Below, one piece after another: positions 5,966 through 13,723 of a DNA stretch of 13,731 nt. The translations under genes and the position numbers were made by a program. Source of the DNA: Pseudomonadota bacterium. GTDB taxonomy: Bacteria; Pseudomonadota; Gammaproteobacteria; JAKAQQ01. Below the pieces are notes generated by a model that worked only from the letters and a program-made list of their open reading frames with translations, made no database searches and was not told the DNA's origin. Every line of letters starts with the position of its first letter. Positions within the stretch are counted from its first letter, which is position 1. Location: NCBI GenBank assembly GCA_021828425.1, contig JAKARN010000014.1, forward strand, positions 1-13,731, read 5' to 3'.

Positions 5966-6840
5966 TGTCCGTGGAAGAACCTCCATCCTCCGCATCCCCC
6001 GGCTGGATCGGACGACTGGGGCAGATCCTGGGACGTGAGGTACGCGACCGCCAGGCCTTTCTGGCGGTGGTGGAAGAAGCTTTTGCCAACGGGGTTCTGG
6101 ATCCGGATGCCCGTGACATGTTCAAGGGCGTGCTCAAGGTCGGAGAGCAGCGGGTCAGTGATGTCATGATCCCCCACGGACAGATGATCGTGATCCAGGA
6201 AGAGGAGTCTCTGGCTCAGGTGCTCTCGACTGTGGTCGCGTCGGGACACTCGCGATTTCCGGTGATTGGGGAGAGCCGGGACCAGGTCGTAGGACTTCTG
6301 CTCGCCAAGGATCTCCTGGCTCACTACGAACAGCGGGCCCGCCATTTCGGCCTGCGGGACTACCTTAGGCCCATGCTGTTTGTGCCTGAAACCAAGGCCC
6401 TGAATTTACTGCTCCGGGAATTCCGCAGTACGCGCAACCACATGGCGGTGGCCATCGACGAGTTCGGTGGGGTCGCGGGACTCGTGACGCTTGAGGATGT
6501 GCTCGAAGAGATCGTGGGCGAGATCGGCGACGAGTACGACCTCGAGACGGAAGGCAATATCCTGGAGCACAGCCGTCAGCGCTATACCGTGCGTGGACTG
6601 ACGAGCCTGCCGGAGTTCAACCAGCATTTCAAGATGGCCTTGCCGGAAGACGAGTTCGATACGATCGGGGGATTTTTGGTCGACCAGTGGGGCCGGGTCC
6701 CCAGCCGGGGTGAAACCTGGGAGATCGGTGCGCTTCGTTTCAGGGTGCTTCGCGCCGACCGACGGCGGATCCAGCTACTTGAGGTGCGGCGTCAGAAACC
6801 TCCACCGCCACCGGCCCCTCCGGACTCGCCCACGGCATGA
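5965..6840 (+). CDS. corC: CorC/HlyC-family CBS-domain protein (YbeX)
   Basis: A 291-residue protein without membrane segments. It has a short N-terminal helix region, VSDVMIPHGQM (64-74) leading into two CBS domains (about 66-190, with LVTLEDVLEEIVGEIGDEYD at 173-192), then a CorC_HlyC transporter-associated domain (about 203-276). The family is linked to Mg/Co efflux and, through its place next to ybeY, to ribosome function. The exact role is unsettled. Size equals E. coli YbeX. A proline-rich tail (KPPPPPAPPDSPTA) is added at the end. The junctions TAATG with ybeY and ATGA with lnt indicate translational coupling. Confidence 0.94.
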   Translation: MSVEEPPSSASPGWIGRLGQILGREVRDRQAFLAVVEEAFANGVLDPDARDMFKGVLKVGEQRVSDVMIPHGQMIVIQEEESLAQVLSTVVASGHSRFPVIGESRDQVVGLLLAKDLLAHYEQRARHFGLRDYLRPMLFVPETKALNLLLREFRSTRNHMAVAIDEFGGVAGLVTLEDVLEEIVGEIGDEYDLETEGNILEHSRQRYTVRGLTSLPEFNQHFKMALPEDEFDTIGGFLVDQWGRVPSRGETWEIGALRFRVLRADRRRIQLLEVRRQKPPPPPAPPDSPTA

Positions 6841-8396
6841 ACTGGGGGTCACGGGGGTGGATGCACCCACTCGTCCGTTGCGCGTTCGCCCTGGCTGGCG
6901 GGGTGTGCCTCGTTTTTGCCTTTGCTCCGTTTGATCAATGGGCACTCGGCTTTCTGGCTCCCGCCCTCCTGTTTTGGCTCTGGGACGATAGCCGGCCGGC
7001 GCGGGCGGCCCTTTACGGTCTCTTTTTCGGAGTCGGTCTTTTCGGCTTTGGCATCTACTGGATCGTCCACAGTATCTTTGTGGTTGGCCATGAACCCTTG
7101 TTCCTCGCCTGGGGTTTGGTTTTTTCCCTGACCCTCGCGTGCGCTGCTTTCATCGCGGGAGCCGGTTGGACCGCCGCCCGTCTCGCTCCCCATCCCGGCT
7201 TCCCGCGCTATGCGCTCGTGCTGCCCGCACTCTGGATTCTGGCCGAGTGGGTTCGGGGCTGGATCTTGACCGGATTTCCCTGGCTCGATCTCGGTTACAG
7301 TGCGGTCGGAGGGGTTCTGGCCCAGGGATATGCTCCGGTCCTGGGGACGCTCGGCGTGAGTTTCGTTCTATCGCTGACCGCTGGACTGGTTGTGGCCTCC
7401 CTCCGCCTGCCCGATCCCCGCCGTCGCTGGACCGCACTGGCCATGCTGAGCGCGGTCTGGCTTCTCGCGCCTGCCCTCTCGGCGATCTCCTGGACCCGGC
7501 CGGCCGGCCCCCCGGTTGCCGTGAGCGTGGTCCAGGGAGACATCCCGCAGCGGATGAAGTTCACACCGGGCGCCTGGCGGGTTGGGCTGGCCCGCTACGA
7601 GACCCTGAGTTCCACACTCTGGCGGCCGGGACGGGTGGTGGTCTGGCCCGAATCAGCGGTTTCCACCTGGTACGAAGAGGCGGAAGGACCGCTCCAAAGA
7701 CTCCGGCGTAGGATCCGGGAAAAGGGGGCCACGCTCATTGCGGGGGTCTTTCACTATGATTTCCGGAATGGTGGCCGCTACAACTCGGCCGTCCGGATCG
7801 GATCCGGCCCGGTGCGCTTTTACGACAAACATCACCTGGTCCCGTACGGTGAATATTTTCCGGTCCCGGGGTTCGTCCGGAACTGGCTTCGGGACTGGAA
7901 GTTGCCCCACTCGAGTTTCACGATGGGTGCCGCCGTGCAAAGACCGTTCCGGGTCGATGGACGATGGGCCGGGATTTCGATCTGTTATGAAGATGCGTTT
8001 GGGCGTGATATCCGCCGTTCCCTCCCTTACGCCAACTGGCTCATCAACGTGAGTGACGATGCCTGGTTCGGGCGGACCATCGGGCCGGATCAGCAGTTCC
8101 AGATGGCCCGGATGCGGGCGCTCGAAACCGGCCGACCGCTCGCGCGGGCCGACAATACGGCCATTTCCGGACTGATTGACGAAAGAGGTCAGGTGATCGG
8201 CCGTCTGCCCCCTTTCCTGCCCCTGGTCCTGACCGGCCACCTCCAGCCGGAAGCCGGGCTTACGCCCTATGACCGGTGGGGAGACCGGCCGATCGTGGTT
8301 CTGGCCCTCCTCTTGTTGTTCGGGGGCGGGTTTTGGGAAGCCCTGCGTGTCCGGGGCATGCCCGCACATGGCGTGGGTGCCGGGGATGTTTTATGA
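6837..8396 (+). CDS. lnt: Apolipoprotein N-acyltransferase
   Basis: Inner-membrane enzyme of 519 residues that adds the third acyl chain to lipoproteins. The N-terminal part (about 10-215) holds several hydrophobic helices. The periplasmic nitrilase-like domain follows (about 226-470) and a last membrane helix lies at about 484-500. The catalytic triad is visible: E272 in VVWPESAVS, K331 in FYDKHHLVPYGEYF and C383 in SICYEDAFG, all with family-specific context. Its start lies in the ATGA that ends corC. It acts on lipoproteins such as LptE encoded in the same operon. The tail after the last helix (RVRGMPAHGVGAGDVL) is short and not conserved. Confidence 0.97.
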   Translation: MNWGSRGWMHPLVRCAFALAGGVCLVFAFAPFDQWALGFLAPALLFWLWDDSRPARAALYGLFFGVGLFGFGIYWIVHSIFVVGHEPLFLAWGLVFSLTLACAAFIAGAGWTAARLAPHPGFPRYALVLPALWILAEWVRGWILTGFPWLDLGYSAVGGVLAQGYAPVLGTLGVSFVLSLTAGLVVASLRLPDPRRRWTALAMLSAVWLLAPALSAISWTRPAGPPVAVSVVQGDIPQRMKFTPGAWRVGLARYETLSSTLWRPGRVVVWPESAVSTWYEEAEGPLQRLRRRIREKGATLIAGVFHYDFRNGGRYNSAVRIGSGPVRFYDKHHLVPYGEYFPVPGFVRNWLRDWKLPHSSFTMGAAVQRPFRVDGRWAGISICYEDAFGRDIRRSLPYANWLINVSDDAWFGRTIGPDQQFQMARMRALETGRPLARADNTAISGLIDERGQVIGRLPPFLPLVLTGHLQPEAGLTPYDRWGDRPIVVLALLLLFGGGFWEALRVRGMPAHGVGAGDVL

Positions 8397-8461
8397 TCCT
8401 TCCATCTTGGCCGGATCACGCCCAGCCTGCCCCGGGTTGCGGATCCGGTATTGAAGGGCTT

Positions 8462-10936
8462 ATGACCGACAACCGATACGATCCCGAGACCATCGAGGCC
8501 TGGGCGCAGTCGCGCTGGCAAAAAGAACGCGTTTTCGAGGTCGAGGAGAGCGATCCTCGTCCTCCCTACTACGTCCTTTCCATGTTCCCCTATCCCAGCG
8601 GTCGGTTGCACATGGGGCATGTCCGCAACTATACGATCGGGGACGTCGTGGCCCGCTATCGCCGCATGAACGGTTTTGCCGTCCTGCAACCGATGGGCTT
8701 CGATGCCTTCGGGCTTCCGGCGGAGAACGCGGCCATCCAGAACCGAACCTCGCCGGCTCGCTGGACCGAAAGCAACGTGGCCACCATGAAAGACCAGCTC
8801 AACCGTCTGGGTTTCGGCTACGACTGGCGTCGTGAAATCGTGACCTGCCGGCCCGAGTACTACCGGTGGGAACAGTGGCTCTTTACCGAGTTGTATCGAC
8901 GGGGACTGGCCTACCGCGAGAAAGCCTGGGTCAACTGGGATCCCGTGGACCAGACGGTTTTGGCCAATGAGCAGGTCATCGATGGTCGCGGCTGGCGTTC
9001 CGGGGCCCCGGTGGTTCGACGCGAAGTGGCGCAGTGGTTTATCCGGATCACGGCGTACGCCGAGGAACTGCTCGGGGGACTCGAGACACTGACCGGCTGG
9101 CCGGAGGAAGTGCGCAGGATGCAGCGCAACTGGATCGGCCGCTCGAGTGGACTCGAAATCGATTTCGAGAGGATGGATGGAAAGGGCGCGATCCGTGTCT
9201 TTACGACGCGGGCGGACACGATTTTCGGGGTGACGTATCTGGCCTTGGCGCCGGAACATCCTGTCGTTCTGGAGGCGGCTCAAAAAGATTCCGCCCTGGC
9301 CGATTTCGTGAGAAACATGCGCCAGCGGGAAATGCGGGAGGCAGCCATCGAGACCGCCGACCGGCAAGGGGTGCCGTTGGCACTCCGGGTCAGGCATCCC
9401 ATGACCGGCGAAGCCCTTCCGGTCTGGGCCGCGAGTTTCGTTCTGGAAGGGTATGGCACCGGTGCCATCATGGCCGTTCCTGCGCACGATGCACGTGACC
9501 ATGATTTTGCCCGCCGATACGATTTGCCGATCCGCTCCGTCATCCGTCTGCCCGGAGATGGGGAGGGGGATCTTCAAGAGCAGGCCCTGACGGCGGAAGG
9601 CGTGGTTTTTGACTCCCCGGGACTCGACGGACTGGATAGCGCAGAGGCCCGGTTGCGGGTTGGGGAATGGTTGGGCGGTCAGGGCCTCGCCCGGGCCAGT
9701 GTGCGCTATCGCCTCAGGGACTGGGGTGTCTCGCGCCAGCGCTACTGGGGGTGCCCGATTCCCATCGTGCACTGTCCGGATTGCGGAACGGTGCCGGTTC
9801 CGGCAAAAGACCTGCCCGTGCGACTGCCCGAAGACGTGGCGTTTTCCGGCGTGAGCTCACCGCTCATTGAGGACGAGCGGTTTTTTGTCACGCCCTGCCC
9901 GAACTGTCATCGTCCGGCACGGCGGGAGACCGATACCTTCGACACCTTCATGGAATCCTCCTGGTACTACGCCCGTTATGCCGCCTACAACTGCAAGGAT
10001 GCCATCCTGGATGAACGGGTTCATCACTGGTTGCCGGTTGATCAGTATGTGGGCGGCATCGAGCACGCGGTTCTTCATCTGCTCTATGCCCGCTTCTTCC
10101 ACAAGCTACTGCGGGATCTGGGCTGGGTCCAGGGCGACGAGCCCTTCACCCGCCTGCTCAGCCAGGGGATGGTTCTCAAGGACGGGGCCAAAATGTCGAA
10201 ATCGAAAGGCAACGTGGTGGATCCCGAGGTGATCATCGCCCGGTATGGTGCGGATACGGCCCGCTTCTTCATGATGTTTGCCGCTCCCCCGGATCAATCA
10301 CTCGAGTGGTCGGAACAAGGTGTGGAGGGTGCCGAGCGTTATCTGAAACGCCTCTGGCGCCTGGTGGACGATTCAGCCGCGAGACGATCCCACGGGACAG
10401 TGGATCCGGCGGCCCTCTCGGCCGAGGGACGCCACTTGTGGGTGAGGCTCCATGAAACGATTGCCGGTGTCAGCCACGATTACGGAGTCCGGGAGACCTT
10501 CAATACGGCCCTGGCCAAGCTCATGGAGCTCACCCACTCCGCAAACCGCTTCGAACCGGGTGCCCCCATGGACCGTGTGCTCCTCGATCAGGTCGTCCGG
10601 ACGCTTCTTGTGCTCTTGCATCCTGTGGCACCCCACATCACGGAGGCGCTTTGGAGCCGGATGGATGGCGTGGGTCTCCTCGCGCTGCACCCCTGGCCGG
10701 AAGCGGATCCCCGTGCGCTTGAGCGTGAGCGATGGGAGATCGTGGTGCAGGTGAACGGGAAGAGGCGGGGGAGCCTGTCGGTGAGCCGCGACGAATCCGA
10801 GTCCGAGATCCGTTCGCGCATCTTGGCGGATGCCGGGCTTGCCCGCCACATTCCACAGGAAGCCGTGGAACGCTGGGTCATGGTTCCCGGGAGGCTCGTC
10901 AACGTGGTTTTGCGCAAGGAGCCGGTCCCACCGTGA
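8462..10936 (+). CDS. leuS: Leucyl-tRNA synthetase
   Basis: Class I synthetase of 824 residues that charges tRNA-Leu. HMGH (50-53, in PYPSGRLHMGH) and KMSKS (577-581) are the catalytic signatures. The CP1 editing domain (about 224-415) has the T-rich TTRADTIFGVTYL and GYGTGAIMAVPAHDARDHDFA (330-350) with the editing Asp at 346. A zinc-type module has C438/C441 and C479/C482. The leucine-specific domain that precedes KMSKS in E. coli is missing: GMVLKDGA runs straight into KMSKS, which accounts for the shorter length. The ATG at 8462 has an AAGG ribosome site and matches relatives at the N-terminus. ATG 8393, overlapping the lnt stop, would add 23 unconserved residues and is less likely. Confidence 0.98.
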   Translation: MTDNRYDPETIEAWAQSRWQKERVFEVEESDPRPPYYVLSMFPYPSGRLHMGHVRNYTIGDVVARYRRMNGFAVLQPMGFDAFGLPAENAAIQNRTSPARWTESNVATMKDQLNRLGFGYDWRREIVTCRPEYYRWEQWLFTELYRRGLAYREKAWVNWDPVDQTVLANEQVIDGRGWRSGAPVVRREVAQWFIRITAYAEELLGGLETLTGWPEEVRRMQRNWIGRSSGLEIDFERMDGKGAIRVFTTRADTIFGVTYLALAPEHPVVLEAAQKDSALADFVRNMRQREMREAAIETADRQGVPLALRVRHPMTGEALPVWAASFVLEGYGTGAIMAVPAHDARDHDFARRYDLPIRSVIRLPGDGEGDLQEQALTAEGVVFDSPGLDGLDSAEARLRVGEWLGGQGLARASVRYRLRDWGVSRQRYWGCPIPIVHCPDCGTVPVPAKDLPVRLPEDVAFSGVSSPLIEDERFFVTPCPNCHRPARRETDTFDTFMESSWYYARYAAYNCKDAILDERVHHWLPVDQYVGGIEHAVLHLLYARFFHKLLRDLGWVQGDEPFTRLLSQGMVLKDGAKMSKSKGNVVDPEVIIARYGADTARFFMMFAAPPDQSLEWSEQGVEGAERYLKRLWRLVDDSAARRSHGTVDPAALSAEGRHLWVRLHETIAGVSHDYGVRETFNTALAKLMELTHSANRFEPGAPMDRVLLDQVVRTLLVLLHPVAPHITEALWSRMDGVGLLALHPWPEADPRALERERWEIVVQVNGKRRGSLSVSRDESESEIRSRILADAGLARHIPQEAVERWVMVPGRLVNVVLRKEPVPP
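10916..10921 (+). promoter_or_regulatory. Ribosome binding site deciding the lptE GTG start
   Basis: AAGGAG lies 11 bases before the GTG at 10933. The next in-frame ATG (10990) has no comparable site and would remove the basic n-region of the signal peptide, so this site supports the GTG. Confidence 0.6.
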
Positions 10937-11505
10937 ACGGACGGCCACGTCCGGGGAGAGATGAGTGGCGGCGCTGCTTCCAGCGGGGTATGGTGATCGT
11001 CTTCGCGCTCGGGCTTTCAGGCTGCGGCTTTGCTCTGGGGACCGCCTATCATCTGCCCCGGAGCCTGGCGCCCCTGGCGCTCGTGGCACCGGATCCCAAC
11101 GGATACCTGGCGCTCGTCCTCCGGGAACGGTTCGAGCGTGCAGGATTTGCCGTGGTGTCAGTCCGCAAGCCTCACGCCTCGACACTCACCATCCAGAAGG
11201 CCTTCATCCGTTCACGCATCCTCGCGGTCAACGGCCAGGGCGAACCGGCCGAGTACCTCATGAGTTACCACGTCCGCTTCACCCTGCTCAAGGGACACCG
11301 GATCATCCTGCGCCCGACCACCCTGCGTATCCGGCGGACCTATTTCTACCTTCCTCTGGCCACGCTCGCCATGACCTCCCAAGCCTATAATCTCACCCGA
11401 TCACTCGAATCGAAGGCGGCCCGCCTGATCCTCCTGCGCCTTTCAGCCCCCCGCCTCCGTCAGAGAGCCTCCACCCACAGTCCGTCGCCGGCCCCGCATC
11501 CGTGA
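10933..11505 (+). CDS. lptE: LPS-assembly lipoprotein LptE
   Basis: Predicted outer-membrane lipoprotein of 190 residues, the plug partner of LptD in LPS export. Starting at the GTG within the leuS stop (GTGA), the n-region is basic (RPRPGRDEWRRCFQRG), followed by MVIVFALG and a clear lipobox LSGC with Cys31. The mature part begins CGFALGTAYHLP, like the CGFxLRG start of LptE, and keeps DPNGYLALVLRERFERAGF and a strand around AEYLMSYHVRFTLL. The remainder is diverged: the acidic segment usual before the last helix is replaced by LATLAMTSQAYNLTRSLESKAA. The family is poorly conserved, so the call rests on lipobox, length and its place between leuS and holA. Confidence 0.87.
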   Translation: MNGRPRPGRDEWRRCFQRGMVIVFALGLSGCGFALGTAYHLPRSLAPLALVAPDPNGYLALVLRERFERAGFAVVSVRKPHASTLTIQKAFIRSRILAVNGQGEPAEYLMSYHVRFTLLKGHRIILRPTTLRIRRTYFYLPLATLAMTSQAYNLTRSLESKAARLILLRLSAPRLRQRASTHSPSPAPHP

Positions 11506-12482
11506 AGTACGTACCCCGGCAGCTCGAGGAGTTCGACCGCTTCGGAGAGGCTCCGTTCTGGCTTATTGCTGGGAGTGATCCAATCCTGGTCGGAGAGGTT
11601 TGGGACTGGATCCGGAAACGGATGGGGCGAATGGGATCCTACGAGCGCCGGGTTTTCCGGCCTGAACGCACGTTGGATCCGGGATTTTTCGACGATTACC
11701 GGACCGGCTCGCTGTTTTCGGAGCGACGGCTTTTCGAGGTGCACCTTTCGACCCCGACCCTGCAGGCGGCCGGCGCATCTGCGCTCGGTGACCTTTTGGA
11801 ACAGGCGGCCACCCCAGATACGTGGCTTGCGGTTCACCTGCCCAGCCTGGATCGAGGTGTCCGGCAGGGTGCGCTCTACAGCCGTTTCGCCTCCCGTGCC
11901 CAGGTTGTGGAATGCTGGCCGCCGGATCCGGCCCGCTGGGATGCGGAAGTGGAGCGGCGCTCCCGCGGGCACGGCGTAAAGTTCGGTTCCGACGGCCGTG
12001 AGCTCCTTGCGGCACTGACCGAGGGAAACCTCCTGGGACTCGAAGCGGCGCTCAGGATCCTCGAACTCGACGAGCCCGATCACCCCGTGACCGGGCCCGA
12101 GGTGGCCGAGGTGCTCGGTGCGTCTGCGCATTACGGACCGTTTGACTTGGCCGAGGCGGCCTTGAGTGAAAATCCCGGACGGGTTTTCGAGATTTTTCGG
12201 ACCTTGGCTGAGACGACCGGGGAGTGGCCACTTGTTCTCGGGACACTGGTTCACGAGATCCATGCTGTGCTCGGCGCCGGAGGATCGCAGGCACCACCCC
12301 GCAAGCAAAGCTTGTACGACAAGGCGCGGCGGCGCGGCCGCCCGTTCTGGTACCGCCGGCTGGAGGAGGCGGCCCGGGCTGACCTCGTGATCAAGGGACG
12401 AAAGCCCGGCCGGGCGGGAGATACCCTCCTCAGGCTTGTCCTGCACATGAGCGGCGTTCCGGGGATCGGAGAGCGGGTGTGA
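11502..12482 (+). CDS. holA: DNA polymerase III subunit delta
   Basis: Clamp-loader subunit of 326 residues that opens the beta sliding clamp. Recognisable pieces are LIAGSDPILVGEVWDWI (21-37), SLFSERRLFEVHL (70-82), where the clamp-binding element of domain I is expected, EGNLLGLEAALRILEL (174-189) and SAHYGPFDLAEAAL (208-221), then the C-terminal collar helices. Length is slightly below E. coli HolA (343). The start is the GTG that overlaps the lptE stop (GTGA). It also ends in a GTGA that begins nadD. The delta subunit is characteristically variable, so motif spacing and position between lptE and nadD carry much of the weight. Confidence 0.94.
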   Translation: MKYVPRQLEEFDRFGEAPFWLIAGSDPILVGEVWDWIRKRMGRMGSYERRVFRPERTLDPGFFDDYRTGSLFSERRLFEVHLSTPTLQAAGASALGDLLEQAATPDTWLAVHLPSLDRGVRQGALYSRFASRAQVVECWPPDPARWDAEVERRSRGHGVKFGSDGRELLAALTEGNLLGLEAALRILELDEPDHPVTGPEVAEVLGASAHYGPFDLAEAALSENPGRVFEIFRTLAETTGEWPLVLGTLVHEIHAVLGAGGSQAPPRKQSLYDKARRRGRPFWYRRLEEAARADLVIKGRKPGRAGDTLLRLVLHMSGVPGIGERV

Positions 12483-13117
12483 GGTACATCGGGCTTTTCG
12501 GCGGCTCTTTCGATCCCGTCCATGTGGGTCACCTGCGTGCAGCGATCGAGGTGATGGAGCATCTCGGACTGGATGAGTTGCGTTTCATTCCCTGTGCAAA
12601 CTCACCGGGGAAACCTTCCCCCCGGGCGTCCGGCAGCCTCCGACGGGACTGGCTTGAGCGGGCGATGGGGGATCGGCCGGGATGGATTCTGGATGATCGA
12701 GAGTTACGCCGCGGGGGTGCGAGCCATACGGTCGAGACGCTCCTTGGAATCCGGGAAGAGGAGCCCGAGAGTCGACTGTACTGGATCGTAGGCTCAGATG
12801 CCTTCTCGCGCTTGCACCAGTGGCGGGAGCCGAACCGTCTGGGTCAGCTCGCGCATTGGATCGTTCTCCTCCGCCCCGGCTTTCCCGCCGTGCTCCCGGA
12901 TGAGGCACCGGGTTGGTGCCGGAGTGGAAGAACGGATGATCTGGCCAGATTGAGGCAGGATCCGGCCGGGGATGTCCTCTACCTTCGGGTCACTGCACTC
13001 GGCATTTCAGCCACGGCGATCCGGGACCGGATCCACCAGGGGCTCTCTCTCGACTATCTCGTTCCGGCCTCCCTCCAAGGAACCCTCGAGCGGGCGGGTT
13101 GCTATGATCCACCCTAA
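12479..13117 (+). CDS. nadD: Nicotinate-nucleotide adenylyltransferase
   Basis: A 212-residue enzyme that makes deamido-NAD from nicotinate mononucleotide and ATP in NAD synthesis. The nucleotidyltransferase motif GGSFDPVHVGH (8-18), GSDAF (105-109) and ISATAIR (176-182, the ISxTxxR signature) are all present and in order. The GTG start inside the holA stop (GTGA) is only two codons before the conserved YIGLFGGSFDP, so no other start is possible. The 3' end overlaps rsfS by 14 bases. Confidence 0.97.
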   Translation: MRYIGLFGGSFDPVHVGHLRAAIEVMEHLGLDELRFIPCANSPGKPSPRASGSLRRDWLERAMGDRPGWILDDRELRRGGASHTVETLLGIREEEPESRLYWIVGSDAFSRLHQWREPNRLGQLAHWIVLLRPGFPAVLPDEAPGWCRSGRTDDLARLRQDPAGDVLYLRVTALGISATAIRDRIHQGLSLDYLVPASLQGTLERAGCYDPP

Positions 13118-13478
13118 GAAAACCCTCAGCACGGCGCACTGGCTCGATCTGCTCGAAACGCTGATCCGGGATCACCATGGCCACGAGATCGTCCGGCTGG
13201 ATGTCCGCGGACTCACGACTTTGGCGGATCACTTCCTGATTGCGAGCGGGACTTCGGATCGCCAGTTGCGAACCCTGGCGGAGCGGATCCGCGAGGCGGC
13301 ACGGGAAGCCGGGCGACCGGTGATCGGCAGCGAGGGAGAACGGACCGGCGGCTGGATCTTGGTTGATCTTGATGACGTGATCGTCCATCTCATGCTGCCC
13401 GATCTCAGGCGGTTTTACCAACTCGAAAAACTCTGGGGCTGGTCTGAGCCGGTCGAGGGCCTTCAACCGGACGGGTAG
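13104..13478 (+). CDS. rsfS: Ribosomal silencing factor RsfS
   Basis: A 124-residue protein that binds L14 of the large ribosomal subunit and blocks subunit joining in slow growth. ADHFLIASGTSDRQ (41-54) and GWILVDLDDVIVHLMLPD (83-100) followed by LRRFYQLEKLW (101-111) are the family hallmarks. The ATG at 13104 lies inside the end of nadD, and the frame continues upstream as a nadD shadow. The family order nadD-rsfS holds, but the next gene is not rlmH: a terminator follows within one base of the stop. Confidence 0.96.
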   Translation: MIHPKKTLSTAHWLDLLETLIRDHHGHEIVRLDVRGLTTLADHFLIASGTSDRQLRTLAERIREAAREAGRPVIGSEGERTGGWILVDLDDVIVHLMLPDLRRFYQLEKLWGWSEPVEGLQPDG

Positions 13479-13509
13479 GCCAGACCCCCTTCCCCTGGGG
13501 TTGGCTTTT
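13479..13509 (+). terminator. Intrinsic terminator after rsfS
   Basis: GCCAGACCCC (13479-13488) pairs with GGGGTTGGC (13497-13505) as a nine-base-pair stem with one bulged G (13483) around an 8-base loop, and TTTT follows directly. It begins at the base after the rsfS stop codon and should end the long operon. Confidence 0.82.
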
Positions 13510-13513
13510 CGGC

Positions 13514-13542
13514 TTGGGAGAGGCCGCTCAGTGTGCGACAAT
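13514..13542 (+). promoter_or_regulatory. Candidate sigma-70 promoter of the last gene
   Basis: TTGGGA (13514-13519) and GACAAT (13537-13542) are separated by exactly 17 bp, each matching four of six consensus bases. The position just after a terminator and before a new gene is fitting, with a start near 13549. The boxes themselves are weak. Confidence 0.35.
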
Positions 13543-13549
13543 CCCTCCT

Positions 13550-13588
13550 GTCACGTGACTTGAACGTGGACTCGGAACCCCGGGTTCC
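13550..13588. repeat. Two short palindromes in the leader of the last gene
   Basis: GTCACGTGAC (13550-13559) is a perfect 10-bp palindrome. GGAACCCCGGGTTCC (13574-13588) has perfect 7-bp arms around one base. Both fall between the candidate promoter and the ATG at 13617, where an operator or a leader hairpin could sit. Their function is unknown. Confidence 0.5.
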
Positions 13589-13616
13589 CTGAATCCTGAG
13601 CGAGAGCCTTGGACTG

Positions 13617-13723
13617 ATGGAGTCAAAGTCTGCTGTGCGCCACCGACGCCTCTGGATCCGTGTCCTGGCGGGGCTCGTGGCCGTCGCGGTGATCGGGGCG
13701 GCCACCGGAGTGGGCTTGTTTCG
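13617..13723 (+). CDS. N-terminus of a membrane-anchored protein, cut by the contig end
   Basis: Only 35 codons remain. A basic cytoplasmic start (MESKSAVRHRRLWIR) is followed by one hydrophobic helix (VLAGLVAVAVIGAATGVGLF), as in type II membrane proteins or uncleaved signal anchors. Penicillin-binding proteins look like this, but so do many others, so no function is assigned. An in-frame stop at 13590 leaves ATG 13617 as the first usual start codon. The ribosome site is weak. The frame appears to read on to 13731, but the last eight bases are probably adapter. Confidence 0.55.

Noticed and set aside
8393..8461. LeuS starting at ATG 8393 within the lnt stop (ATGA)
   Set aside because: The coupling is attractive, but the 23 extra residues are not seen in the family and ATG 8462 has a ribosome site and a matching N-terminus.
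8267..9772. Minus-strand open frame of 501 codons opposite leuS
   Set aside because: It is a shadow of leuS with no recognisable domain or start region.
13560..13600. tRNA gene suggested by the GGGTTCC near 13583
   Set aside because: The GGGTTCC is part of a simple palindrome. No cloverleaf arms or acceptor stem can be drawn around it.
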